Made by a program: the position numbers and the translations under genes
Part shown: piece after piece, positions 1 to 11,238 of the stretch
How positions within the stretch are numbered: position 1 is the first letter of the stretch
Layout: each line of letters starts with the position of its first letter
The notes under the pieces: model-generated
The model's database searches: none
What the model was told of the DNA's origin: nothing
The model's input: only the letters and a program-made list of their open reading frames with translations
Source of the DNA: Dipteronia dyeriana
Taxonomy: Eukaryota; Streptophyta; Magnoliopsida; Sapindales; Sapindaceae
Direction of reading: 5' to 3'
Length of the DNA: 64,000 nucleotides
Assembly (NCBI GenBank): GCA_032871835.1
Contig: CM065297.1
Location: 25,863,598 to 25,927,597 of the forward strand

Positions 1-647
1 GTGCAACAGATATAGATATACATCAAAAGCGTTATATATATATATATAAATAGATATATATTTGTGAGCAGCAGTGCATAAATAGATATATATTTGTGAG
101 CAGCAGTGCGTAAATATATATCTGTGAGAAGCAGTGATATATATATTGTGAAGCAGTGCAAAGATATTATATATGTATATATATATATATATATTTGTGA
201 AAAACGAAGCAAGCTATAGATATATATATTGTTTCATGTTTTGTGTGTTTTTGAAACACATAGAAGAAAAAGTTTTTCAATTCTCTCTACATCCTCTATT
301 CAAGTTGCTAAGATCGTGACGCGCCCACACGAAGTTACTAGTCCCGGGAGATAGCGAGGAAAATCAAGTGGTTCAGACAGAAGCACATCGTAAAGTGAAG
401 GAGTTTCCAAACGTTGGTAAGATTGGTTCAGACAGGAGCATATCAAAAAGTGAAGGAGCCTCCAAACGTTAGTATGATTTTATTCTTCTAATTTTTGTTG
501 ATTACAATTTCCTGTATTTACATATTGTATGTATTAGTACTAAAATAATTACGATCTAAAGTTCACTGGTCCCAAATACAGATATGATCTGTATAAAAAT
601 TTTAAAATCTAGTTCCGCTGCGTGACCGTTGTACCGGGGTTCCAACA
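1..647 (+). mobile_element. Ty1/copia LTR, truncated by the window edge
   Basis: The right end reads GGGGTTCCAACA and is the reverse complement of the left end of the LTRs at 11239, 17986 and 27053, so this copy has the opposite (plus) orientation. Shared landmarks are the 'CTGTATxxGGxxCAGTGAAC' stretch, the 'AACGTTTGGAGGCTCCTTCACTTT' block (here present twice, near 385-475) and the GCGCGTCACG block near 315. It sits inside Athila-like gag sequence: position 648 onward continues the gag/leader seen uninterrupted at 7064 onward. Only one end is visible, so it cannot be told whether this is a solo LTR or part of a full element. Confidence is high for family membership. Confidence 0.85.
31..205. 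repeat. AT-rich tandem repeat inside the copia LTR
   Basis: About four imperfect units of roughly 35-40 bp. Each contains a TATATATTTGTGA-like core followed by a GCAGCAGTGC or AAGCAGTGC core, separated by (TA)n. The other copia LTR copies in the window do not carry this clear array, so it looks like a local expansion in this copy. Confidence 0.7.
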
Positions 648-1151
648 ATTTCCTCAACAACTCCTTTTATCTCTCTAGGAGAATTCTTGAATTTCATTCA
701 TCAATTGTGCTGCCTCTCCAGAGGGTAGCACTTGCTTAAGACTGCTTGGGCCAACCCATCCCAAATAGTGATCAATCCTGGTGCCAAAGAGTCATACCAA
801 GCCTTAGCTCGGTCCTTTAATGAGAAAGGGAAGATCATCAACCGAATCGCATTGTCCATAGCCCGTTGATCTTAAATGTTGAGCAAATCCGGTCAAAATT
901 CCTCAAATGCCCGTTTGGGTCTTCAGTTGGTAAACCACCAATTGTCCCATCATTGTCAACATTTGAAAGACATGGGATTGAATCTCAAAGTTGTTCGCGG
1001 GTATCGTCGGGAGTTGAATTGGTGACATGTTTGGATCTACCCTTGCCATCACATAATCTCTTATGGCCCTTTCATTTTCTCCGTTTTGCTCATTTTCCCC
1101 CTCTTGGGCAGCAGCTAGCATGGGATCTTGATCCCCCAATCCCCCCTCCAT
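648..1151 (-). pseudogene. Athila-like gag fragment (left unit)
   Basis: The minus strand from 1151 encodes the start of a gypsy gag: GDQDPMLAAAQEGENEQN, then RDYVMARVDPNMSPIQL, then a frameshifted region that matches the better preserved copy at 7241-7585. The fragment stops where the copia LTR interrupts it at 647/648. Retrotransposon gag is the capsid polyprotein that packages element RNA; here only the N-terminal part remains and it is broken. From 1152 to 1371 lies the leader up to the primer-binding site. It belongs to the unit whose 5' LTR is 1372-3294. Confidence 0.75.
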
Positions 1152-1350
1152 GGATAGTCTTCAAATCCTTCTATTTCTCCTGGCCATTCCCTCAATATCT
1201 GGATCGAACCTTAAATCCTATAAATCGTTGCTCCTTGTACGATGATGCATACAAGAGCAACCGTCTATAATCACAAGAAAATGAACACAACGTAAAAAAT
1301 CTAAATCAGTAATGAATCAACTAGTAGTGATATCAATAAACCACACAATC

Positions 1351-1367
1351 TCCTGCAGTAGCGCCAA
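1351..1367 (-). other. Primer-binding site, Asp-tRNA type (degenerate)
   Basis: On the minus strand it reads TTTGGCGCTACTGCAGGA, immediately after the LTR end at 1372. This resembles the TGGCGCCGTTGCCGGGG type used by Athila-like elements; the window copy at 30541-30560 is closer to that form. It shows that LTR 1372-3294 acts as the 5' LTR of the unit to its left. Confidence 0.7.
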
Positions 1368-1371
1368 AAAT

Positions 1372-3294
1372 TGATCATCCTAAATGAGCACCCGTAATAG
1401 TACGGAGCCGTGGGAGTAGTACAATAATAATAAAGTTCGTTCCATGAGGATTGATGAATTGATTACAACAATTGATTGATTAAACTACTATTTTGATAAG
1501 CAAATATTTGATGACTAAATTAGACTACTAAAACTAGTTAAATATAAACTACTCCTAGAATACAATTAATGAAACTTAACAAACAAGCAAACAAGGCAAA
1601 GTCACACATAAGCAAGTGATTGTATTACTATTAGGAATTTAGGCTAAAACCTTGAATCCACCTAACCATTTCTCACCAATTTATAGACACACCATTATGA
1701 ATAAATTATGCAAGTGCATATGTAGACTCGTGACACCCTCTATTAGTCTCTATTCTCTCTCGAGTAATAGAAACAACACTTATATGCACCAATAACCTAT
1801 CTCTCGATGGTCATCCGAAATACACACAAGTTCATTAAGCTTAGTGGTTCACTAAGTGAGTCCTAGAGACTAGCCTCGAGTATTTCTACCTTACTAGACC
1901 TCTATCATGCATTTTCATCGAGCACGTTGTGTGCTTCTCCTCTCGGTACATCACACAACAACCAAATAAAAATCAAATGCTAGCTATACACTCAATGTTA
2001 ATTAAAGCATGAAATACATATACGTAAACACAAGCAATATGAATAAAGTGGTGGTCTTTTTTAGTAAATCATGGTAAAGGTTTCATCTTTGCCTTAGCCA
2101 AGATGGATTTAGTTCATAATATAAGAAATGGCTACAAAATATGTGATTTTCATACAAGCCATAATCAAATACAAGTGCTAAATGAAAGAGTGAAAGTTTA
2201 AGAATAAACTAATTGTAGATGTCTTCTCTCTTTGTTGGTTGAATGTGCTTGACTTGCTCTTTCTCTTGATGATCCTCTCTATGCTCCAAGGTTGGGTTTT
2301 TATGGTGGGAAATGGTGGGAATGTTGGGTGTATGGTGTTTGGTAGAATGGATTTGAAGTTTGGATGATGGATTGCAGAGTTGATGAAGTGATTTAGTGAA
2401 AGTTTTGGGTGAAAGGTGAAGGATTTGGGTGAAAAATGGTGTCTTAGAGGTTGTGGATTGTAATGGGAGAAGTTAGAGCTTGAAGGCCATGCAAGAGGTG
2501 TTAAGAAGAGCAAAGAGGAATTTATATGTTCACAAGAGGGCACAAAACCTTAGAAGTTCTGTTGAGTTGGACATGAGCGCTGGTGTTACGCTGGTCGAGT
2601 GGCGCTTCACCAGCGCCACCCTTCTAGAAATGTGCACTAGTAAGGGTGTGCTGGTCGACCAGTGCTTCACCAGCGCCTCACCAGCGCCAACCTACTGTTA
2701 TTTTGCACTGGTGAGGGTGCACTAGTTGAATGGCGCTTCACCAGTGCCACCTCTTGATTCTTTGCTTTGTTAGTATTTTCTAGCCGTGCGCACCGTTACG
2801 GAAATGGCCATAACTTCCTCTAAAAACCTAGAATCATGTTTCGTAAAGTGCATTGGAAAGAAGAAATCTAGGGCTTTCAGAAAAAGCGGTAATGGAAAGT
2901 GTAGTTCGATCTGAAGAGGAAGATACGGTCCCCATAATTTGGGTGTTCTGTATAAAGCTCTTAGTTGTTGTCGCATTTCCAGCCTTACGCACCGTTACAA
3001 AAGCACACATATCTCCCTCTAGAAAGCCTAGAATTGCGATCCATAAAAACCACTTGAAATAAGACTTCTAAGGCTTTCTAAAAATAGGTGGTGCAAAATC
3101 CAGTTCACTTTGAAGAGGGAGATATGGACCCATAAATTTGGCTTCCCATATGTCATTTAAGCTTAAATACCACACGTAGGGAATATGCACCTACACAAGG
3201 CTCAACAAACACATTATATACAAAAATATGATCGAAAACGAGAACAAATGATAGGTAATGGAGACCTCAAATAGGTATAAATATCATTCGATCA
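1372..3294 (-). mobile_element. Shared LTR of the tandem Athila-like units
   Basis: It begins TGATCATCC and ends CGATCA on the plus strand, giving TGATC/GATCA inverted ends, 1923 bp. It is collinear with the LTR at 7817-9732 throughout, with scattered substitutions. The right side abuts a polypurine tract and the left side a PBS. A minus-strand TATA-like stretch (ATATAAATT, 2519-2527) is a degenerate version of the ATATAAATA box in the other copy. The interior 1430-2180 is AT-rich and noncoding. Confidence 0.85.
2570..2752 (-). repeat. Threefold GC-rich repeat in the U3 region
   Basis: Three imperfect units of about 70 bp. Each contains GCGCTGGTG or GCACTGGTG, then CTGGTCGA, then GCGCTTCACCAGCGCC, so each can pair with itself as a hairpin (CGCTGGTG against CACCAGCG). 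They lie just upstream of the minus-strand TATA-like sequence at 2519-2527, where an enhancer would be expected. The same array occurs at 9020-9195. Confidence 0.75.
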
Positions 3295-3340
3295 ATACCC
3301 CCAAACCTATCATTTAATCGTCCTCTAGCAAAACTAAAAA
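3295..3340 (-). other. Polypurine tract and conserved 3' motif
   Basis: The minus strand reads GGTTTGGGGGTAT directly before the LTR end at 3294. The nearby plus-strand block TCGTCCTCTAGCAAAA matches the block beside the other Athila-like 3' LTR (TCGTCCTCGAGCAAAA at 20660-20680). This primes plus-strand synthesis and fixes 1372-3294 as the 3' LTR of the unit to its right. Confidence 0.75.
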
Positions 3341-5427
3341 TGTAAAACACATAAACATCATATATAATAATAAAAATAAATGAAAAGCCACTTTCGTAGG
3401 GAACATAGTAACATTTAGCCAATGCCATAAGCCTTTCAAATGTAATTTCTATCGAATCAACTAGAGATGAGGTGCGATGTTGGCCGACCCACATTGTAGT
3501 AAAAAGGGATGCCAAGACATGTAAACCAAGGTGCTACAATACTAGAGATTACAATTCCGGACTTCTTTGTGTAGTTAGTTTCAAAAGCATCAAACACAAG
3601 AGTCATTAGATAACATTTCACCCTGACTCTCTGCCTTTCAAGATTTCTCTCATTTTTCCACACCGGACCTAGGCTCACTCATCAAACATATGTCAGTTGG
3701 AGTTTATGTAAAAAAAATTATTTTAAGTTACACGCATATGGAAAAAGTTTAAGAACGCCCATTGTTTCATGCAAATAGACCTCATGAATGGAATCAAACA
3801 TTAAGAACTCTCTTGTTTTCAAGCTAGACCCTTCCTAAAATCAAGTAGGAATTCTTTTCAAGTTCAAGTGAGGTTGATGGTAGATGGTGATGGAGAGGTC
3901 AGGTGGGTATGGTTTTATTGGTAAGACAATGATCATGCTAGAGTCTTTTCCTTAATACCCTTTGTATAGTCCCCTTTTTAATGCCTAGGCAATTTATTGA
4001 CTTTAATAGCTTTGTACACTTTAGTGGTTGCTTTACATTTAGGAAACTTTTTACATTGGATTTTCGAGGCTCTTCTCATTTTCTTTTTTTCTTTTTTCTT
4101 TTTTGCTTTTTTTTTTATTTTTAAATATAATGGTGCAATTTACAAAATGAGTCTAAGTACACATTAATTGAATACATTTTGGTACATTACTTTTTAGGGC
4201 TTCCATCTTCCTTTCCTCAAGACATGATCATTGTTATGGGAAAGTCAATAGTTTGAGTCTAGTGTGGTGTATATGTAACATGAGGTGGCTATGGTGATTG
4301 AGTTTAGTGTGTATGTTCACATTCTTTGGACATTTAGATACACACACATGGTTTAGGAACGTGTTTGGGTAATTTGAATTGGCTAACACACATTGCCTAC
4401 GTCATCTCTATAGTACGAGTCTAGCAAGAAAACAAGGTAAATCATATGAGGACAACTTTCGAAAATTTGTTTTTTAATGTTCATTGAAATGAGAAGAGGT
4501 TCTTTTTCTCATTTATAATATCTACATGATAAGTGTTTAGAGAATCGAATTGAAATTCACTCTTGTGGATGCAATTTTAGGGAAATGAAGCTCACATGGG
4601 TAGTCTTCACTAATGATCTAGACATCTTAGGTGTGTTACCTCATTCACTAACTCACAATGATCCCGGTAGGATGCGTGTAAGCAATGTGGTGCAGCTTTG
4701 GCCAACACAGCCCTAGAGTGATACATGAAATACTAAAAATTTCCTACAACGGCTCAGACCAAAAAGTATCTCAACAAGCAACCCTTGTTGCTCAAACTTT
4801 TACCTCAAAATTGGTAGAAATTTGACTCAAAAACACACAATCATGCAAAATAAAAAAATTTAGGATAAAGCACACGAAACAATCAAGCAAGATACACAAG
4901 AACAAAAGCTAGTCACTGAATGGCTGCACCCCCAACCTATTGTCCCCAATGTTTGCCCATACGAAATGAATGAACAATGTAGGCATAAAAGCGGGAAAGA
5001 GGCCAAACACAACACTGCCTAAAAAACTAACACAACCAAAACCTAAAAGCTAGGCACATTACAACTCCACACACCTAGAACTATACGAAAATATAAATTG
5101 CATATAAAAGCTTGAAAAAAGAACTACTATTTACAAGAGTTGTACCTCCCTTGGTGATTTCAAGTTGGGTCATCAATCAAGGCTATTGACTTGGGCTTAT
5201 CATACACCCATTTCCTTTTCAACTTATGTGAGGCATAGAACGACCTTACCCCAAACCCTATCACTCTCTGTGTTTCTTCAACTGCACATGTGCTCTTCCT
5301 CTTATCTCTTTTTTCACTTTTTTTCTCTCATATTTGAGTTTTGTTTCTTGCTTGTGTCACCACATGAGACCGGTTTACTACATCCTTCACCATCTTTGTT
5401 AATCACATTTTGAACTACAAAAGTTTC
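3341..5427 (-). other. Noncoding 3' internal region of the Athila-like unit
   Basis: No domain was recognised. The short ORFs here lack recognisable motifs. A C/T-rich tract lies at 4075-4130. The block near 4925-5000 (CCCCAACCTATTGTCCCCAA and following) resembles 22235-22290 in the larger Athila-like element, which shows that this is the corresponding region between protein genes and polypurine tract. RT, RNase H, integrase and the env-like ORF are missing, so a deletion has joined protease to the 3' region near 5160-5430. Confidence 0.6.
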
Positions 5428-7585
5428 TTATGGTTTCTTCAAATTGTCCCTTTTCAAAACTTCCACCTTTTGAGGACTCAAAGCATCAAATTTACAACAA
5501 TTTTCATATTGAGATGGGTTCTTGGTTACCTTGAACATGTCCAACACAACTTTTTCATCCTCAATCCTCAAGGTCAATTTGTCTTCCTTGTGATCGACTA
5601 AAGCCCCACTAGTTTTCAAGAATGGTCTCCCAAGAATTAACGGGATCTCAACATCTTCTTCCACTTCTAAAATTACAAAATTAACTTGAAAGAAGAATTT
5701 ACCCTATCTCATCAAAATATCCTCTATAACTCCATATGGGTACTTGATAGATAGATCCTCCAATTGGAGAGTCACTCTTGTAGGCTTCACTTCTCCCTAT
5801 CCCAACTTCTTGAATACAGAGTGCGACATCAAGTTAATACTAGCTTCTGAGTCAATTAGTGCATGACCGAACTCCAAATTCCCTATTTTGCACATAATTG
5901 TAAACCTTCCCGGATCTTTTAATTTTAGAGGGAGTTTTTTTTTTTAGAATAACACTACATTCTTCCGTTAGAGCTACCATCTCACGATCCTCTAAATTTT
6001 TCTTGTTTGGTAGGATGTCTTTCAAAAACTTCACATATGTTGGCATTTGAGCCAACACTTATTCGAATGGGATGTTGATGTGTAGTTTCCTACATATCTC
6101 TAAAAAAAATTGTGAAGCTTTAAGCATCCTTATGTTTCTTGAGGCGTTGTGGGTATGGGATTGGAGGCATATATGCCTTGACTTATGGTGAAGGAGGTAG
6201 ATCAAAATATGTGTTGGGTAGATCATCTTCTTTTTTTCTTCGTCTCCATGGAATTTAGAGGTACAATCTTCATCTCTCTTTCCACCACCTTCTTTATGAA
6301 CTTCTTTCTCTTGGATAAATTTCTCAGGTAGCTTCACTTGTTTACCACTCCACAATGATATTGTCATTCATTGGTCTCTTGGGTTGATTTCCGTATTGCT
6401 AGACAACACACCCTGTTGCCTCTCTTGGATTGCCCTGGCGATTTGCCCCATTTGAACCTCTAAATTCTTGATCGGGGCTTGAGAATGTTATACAACTTGA
6501 TCCATCTTTGCATCGAGCTTCTTTAATGCCAAGTCTTAGGTTTCCATCCGATTATCAAGCTTAACCATGTACTAAGACAACAAGTCTTCAATTGTAGGCT
6601 TTCTCTGTTAAATTTTGGTGGGGTTGACTTTGGAAGTGGGGTTGATTTTGGAAGTGGAGTTGTTGGTTAGGAAGGGCTTGCTGTGGTATGGTGAATCCAG
6701 GTTTGAAAGTTGTTTGGTGTTGTTGGGGTTGTTGGTTGTCTTTCCATGAGAAGTTAGGGTGATTTCTCCACATGGGATTGTAGGTGTTGGAATAATGGTT
6801 ATTATTTAGGTTAGGGTCTTGGTTGTTGGAGTAGTGGTAGGGAAATTTTTTATTGTAGTTCACAAAGAGACTTGCTATGTGGGTCCAGTTGCGAATGGGT
6901 TTGCAACTGACATGTCTTCAATTAAATCGTAGGTTGCATACATTGACTTGTTCATCAAAGAATCACCCGCCAAAGCATCCACAAATTGGCGAGTGGTTAA
7001 GTTCATACCCAGGTAGAATTTATCTATAATTGACCATTTTGGCCTCCCGTGACATGGACATTTCCTCAATAACTTCTTGTATCTCTCTCATGCTTTATAC
7101 AGGGATTCCGATTCAAATTGGGAGAATTCTTGAATTTCATTCATCAATTGTGCCGCCTTTTCAAGAGGGAAGTACTTGCTTAGGAATGATTGGGCCAACC
7201 CATCCCAAGTAGTGATCAATCCTGGTGCCAAAGAGTCATACTAAGCCTTAGCTCGGTTCTTTAATGAGAAAGAGAAGATCCTTAACATAATCACATTGTC
7301 CATAGCCCCGTTGATCTTAAATGTTGAGCAAATCTGGTCAAAATTCCTCAAATGCCCGTTTCGATCTTCACTTGATAAACCACCAAATTGTAACATCATT
7401 GTCAACATTTGAAAGACATGGGATTTGATCTCAGAGTTGTTCGCGGCTATCGTCGGAAGTTGAATTGGCGACATGTTAGGATCTACCCTTGCCATCACAT
7501 AATCTCTCATGGCCCTCTCATTTTCACTGTTTTGCTCATTTTGCCCCTCTTGGGTTGTAGCTAGTATGGGATCTTGATCCCCCAA
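5428..7585 (-). pseudogene. Athila-like gag-protease pseudogene
   Basis: Read from 7585 downward. The gag N-terminus (GDQDPILATTQEGQ, about 115 codons to 7241) is followed by further gag sequence (7069-6875), then an Asn/Gln-rich segment (6863-6588) with SNTYNPMWRNHPNFSW, a hallmark of this gag family. Next come the gag-protease linker (6367-5852, with KFLKDI and VALTEECS) and the end of the aspartic protease (5664-5428, with IPLILGRPFLKTSGALVD). The protease active-site stretch near 5840-5870 is present but frameshifted away from its flanks, and Gly of the D-x-G triplet reads as Glu. Several stops and frame changes separate the segments. Gag would form the particle and protease would cleave the polyprotein; neither looks functional. 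Confidence 0.8.
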
Positions 7586-7796
7586 TCCTTCTTCGATGGC
7601 TAGTCTTCGAATCTTTCTATTTCTCCGGACCGTTCCCTAAATATCTGGTTCGAACCTCAAATCCTGTAAATTGTTGCTCCTTATACTATGATGCATACAC
7701 GAGCAACCGCCTATAATCACAAGAAATTGAACACAACGTAAAAGGTCTAAATTAGTAATGAATCAACTAGTAGCGATATCAATAAACCACACATCC

Positions 7797-7813
7797 CTGG
7801 CAGTAGCGTCAAA
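7797..7813 (-). other. Primer-binding site, Asp-tRNA type (degenerate)
   Basis: The minus strand reads TTTTGACGCTACTGCCAGG next to the LTR beginning at 7817. It is the same site as 1351-1367 and 30541-30560 with different substitutions. It marks 7817-9732 as the 5' LTR of the complete unit. Confidence 0.65.
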
Positions 7814-7816
7814 AAT

Positions 7817-9732
7817 TGATCACTCCTAAATGAGCACCCATAATAGTACGGAGCCGTGGGAGTAGTACAATAATAATAAAGCTCGTTCAACGAGGATTGA
7901 TGATTTGATTACCACAATTGATTGATTAAACTACTATTTAGACAATCAAATATTTGATAACTAAATTAGACTACTAACACTAGATAAATAGAAACTACTC
8001 CTAGAATACAATTAATGAAACTTAACAAACAAGCAAACAAGGCAAAGTCACACACAAGCAAGTGATTGTAGTACTATTAGGAACTTAGGCTAAAACCTTG
8101 AATCCACCTAACCAATTCTTACCAATTTATAGACACACCATTATGAATAAATTATGCAAGTGCATATGTAGACTCGTGACACCCTCTATTAGTCTCTATT
8201 ATCTCTCGAGTAATAGAAACAACACTTATATGCACCAATAACCTATCTCTCGATGGTCATCCGAAATACACACAAGTTCATTAAGCTTAGTGGTTCACTA
8301 AGTGAGTCCTAGAGACTAGCCTTGAGTATTTCTACCTTACTAGACCACTTTCATGCATTTCATCTAGCACGTTGTGTGCTTCTCATCTTGTTACATCACA
8401 CAACAACCAAATACACATCAAATGCTAGCTAGACACTCAATGTTAATTAAAGCATGAAATACATATACATAAACACAAGCATTATGAATAAAATGGTGGT
8501 ATTTATTAGTAAATCATGGTAAGGTTTCATCTTGGCCTTAGCCAAGATGGGTTTAGTTCATAATATAAGAAATGGCTACAAAATATGTGATTTTCGTACA
8601 AGCCATAATCAAATACAAGTGTTAAATGAAAGAGAGAAAGGTTAAGAATAAACTAGATGTAGATGTCCTCTCTCTTGGTTGGTTGAATATGTTTGACTTG
8701 CTCCTTCTCTTGATGCTCCCCTCTATGCTCCAAGGTTGGGTTTTTATGGTGGGAAATGGTGGGAAGGTTGGGTATTTGGTGTTTGGTAGAATGGATTTAA
8801 ATTTTGGATGATGGATTGGAGAGTTGATGAAGTGATTTGGTGAAAGTTTTGGGTGAAAGGTGAAGGATTTGGGTGAAAGGTGGTGTCTTGGAGGTTTTGG
8901 ATTGTAATGGGAGAGGTTGGAGCTTAAGGATCGTGCAAGAGGTTTCAAGAAGAGCTCAAGAAGGGGTATTTATATGTTTAAAATTAGGGCACAAAACCCT
9001 AGAAGTTCTGTTGAGTTGGACATGCACGCTGGTGTTGTGCTGGTCGAGTGACGCTTCACCAGTGCCATTCTACTGAGAATATGCACTGGTGACATTGTAC
9101 TGGTCGACCAGCGCTTCACCAACACCAACCTACTGATATTTTGTGCTGGTGAGGGTGTGTTGGTCGAGTAGCGCTTCACCAGTGCCACCTCTTGATTCTT
9201 TCCTTCGTTAGTATTTTCCAACAGTGCGCACCGTTACGGAAATGGTCATAACTACCTCTAGAAAAGCTGAAATCATGATCCGTAAAGTGCGTTGGAAAGA
9301 AAACATCTAGGGATTTTCGAAAAGTGGTAACGGAAAATATAGTTTGATCTGAAGAGGGAGATATGGTCCCCATAATTTGGGTGTTCTGCATAAAGCTCTC
9401 AGCCGCTGTCCTGTTTCTAGCCTTGTACACCGTTTCAAAAACACATATATCTCCCTCTAGAAAATATGGAATTACAATCCTTAAAAACCGCTAGAAAGAA
9501 GATTTATGGGGCCTTCTAAAACTAAGTGATACAAAATCCAGTTCACTTTGAGGAGGGAGATATGGACCCCGAAATTTGGCTTCCCATATGTCATTTAAGC
9601 TCAAATACCATATGTAGGGAATATGTACCTACGTAAGCCTCAACAAAAAAATTGTATACAAAAATACAATAAAAAACGAGAACAAATGATAGGCAATGGG
9701 GACCTCAAATAGGTATAAATATTGTTTGATCA
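7817..9732 (-). mobile_element. 5' LTR of the Athila-like unit
   Basis: It begins TGATCACTCC and ends TTGATCA, 1916 bp, collinear with 1372-3294. Position 9733 onward is unrelated sequence (the pararetrovirus-like fragment), so this is the outer end of the tandem. The target duplication cannot be tested because the other outer end is not in the window. Confidence 0.85.
8967..9200 (-). promoter_or_regulatory. LTR promoter: TATA box and threefold upstream repeat
   Basis: A minus-strand TATA box (CATATAAATACCCC, plus-strand 8963-8976) is followed upstream, at 9020-9195, by three imperfect units with CGCTGGTG/CACCAGCG self-complementarity. The spacing, with repeats starting about 50 bp upstream of TATA, fits an LTR U3 enhancer-promoter. 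Transcription would run leftward into the unit. Function is inferred from position. Confidence 0.6.
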
Positions 9733-10614
9733 CTTTTGTTTAACTTCTTTGATACTTACATCTGTACATAATCGCTATGAAAATGTTTTACTATATTTTT
9801 ATTTATAAATATAAACTTTTTATGATATTTATTATAACATCTTCGTAACTCAAATATTTTTGTTTTAAGATTTTTATATTCTGCATTCATATTGAAACCT
9901 TTTGTTTATATACTTAATTTTATTTTACTAACAAATTCGCTTATGTCTATGTCTATATCAAGGAGACATCCTACCACTACTACTTTATTTATCAAATCTA
10001 CTTCAGTTGTTACTAGTTGAGCTTGTTCATGATCACCAAATCTACCATCATATAAATATAAATATACTATAATATCTAAACCAACTCTTGTTTGACTAAG
10101 TTTTCTTATAATTACTACTCATAAATGTATGGTGGAATATCCATTCTTTTTAATTTCTTTTACACTTTGAGGCTAATTAATGTAACTTCTTCACGATTAT
10201 TTACTACTGCTATTGTAAATTCATCTTTATAGACATATAAACTACTTTTAAGACTATCTATGATACATTTACTATAAAGATTTTTCTTCCGAACATTCTT
10301 ATATCATACTTCTAGCATTTTATTAACATCTTCTTCTTGAATTAAATCTTCTGTCTTTTGTATTATTTCTTTTCCTTTATAACTATAGTTAAGTAAATTT
10401 CTTACTCTATTTGTTGTAGACTTTTTTACACTAGAGGTTCTTATTAGGTCCATGTTTAATTCTTAGATTCACTTTTGGTCCTAAAATATCTTTTATTTCT
10501 AGTATAGAATTATTGAATTTGAACTAGATTCTATTTTATTACGATTTAATTTCTCTAACTATTGTTCTAACTTTTCAATTTTTTCTAAAGCTTTTATAAG
10601 TAATTTTATTATTA
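9733..10614 (-). pseudogene. Endogenous caulimovirid-like movement-protein fragment
   Basis: The minus-strand translation, read through stops and frame changes, shows features of the 30K-type movement protein of plant pararetroviruses. There is a block around 9950-10130 with a hydrophobic His-Leu-Gly-like beta segment, an Arg-Phe/Asp-containing loop and a Glu-Val-Asp-Leu motif. A Ser-Ile-x-Thr-Lys-Gly motif follows at 9894-9917, with a stop codon inside it. Several other stops and frameshifts break the reading frame. In the virus this protein opens plasmodesmata for cell-to-cell spread. Here it is a dead relic wedged between an Athila-like LTR (ending 9732) and a truncated LTR (from 10615). 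No capsid or polymerase part was seen. A non-viral origin is possible, as the match is by eye. Confidence 0.55.
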
Positions 10615-11238
10615 TAAATTACTCACAAATTACTCACAAGCTCACTCGAAAATTATGAATACGAATATGAGAAAATGCTAGGGAATTAATGCAACCTAAT
10701 TAAACTTCTCAATGTAATCCATAAGTCTCATTAAAGCACATAACTCCAATTGATAGGGTTTGTTTCATAAAGCACCTAATCTTTCTTATTACTCACATAA
10801 GGTCATGTAATGAGTAAGGGTTAGAATTAGTTTCTAATTAAAAACTCTAAACCAAATCACACATAGCATGGTCATGTATATGGAAATTTTCTCAATTATT
10901 AAGCTTGTAGTTAAGAGCTAAATGGGATGGTCACCCATATCTAACCCTCAACATCATAAATTAACTAATCCTAAGACAAACATTCGTTGAGGTCTCATTT
11001 GAATATAGGTGAAGGAATTAGAGCAAGTATTGCAATAAAAGAGACTACAAATGTCATTAATTAATAAGCATAGACCATAGGATTACAAAGAGCTGTTCAA
11101 TCGGTTTACATTAATCCCCTAATCCAGAATTATTTACACATCAAAGAAAGGAAATAAAACAAAGAAGAGTGAAAGAAGAAACCAAGGTTGGTCATTGAGG
11201 TTCCTTGACTTGGAAGCTTCCTCTTCTTGCCTTCCAAG
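10615..11238 (-). mobile_element. 3' LTR of the large Athila-like element, outer part
   Basis: It is collinear with 30745-31355 of the intact LTR (for example the run GGGAATTAATGCAACC and CTTGGAAGCTTCCTC). The first roughly 185 bp of the LTR are absent; the sequence changes at about 10615 into the pararetrovirus-like fragment. It ends in CCAAG (11234-11238), the target duplication of the copia insertion. Confidence 0.85.

Larger units (their letters stand above)
1372..9732 (-). mobile_element. Tandem Athila-like Ty3/gypsy units (int-LTR-int-LTR)
   Basis: On the minus strand the order is LTR (9732-7817), PBS, gag-protease remnant (7585-5428), noncoding 3' region, polypurine tract (3311-3295), LTR (3294-1372), PBS (1367-1351), gag of a second unit (1151-648). 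The middle LTR therefore has a polypurine tract on one side and a PBS on the other, the signature of a tandem array sharing one LTR. The complete unit between the LTRs has gag and part of protease but no reverse transcriptase, RNase H or integrase, so it is an internally deleted, non-autonomous form. Confidence 0.8.
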
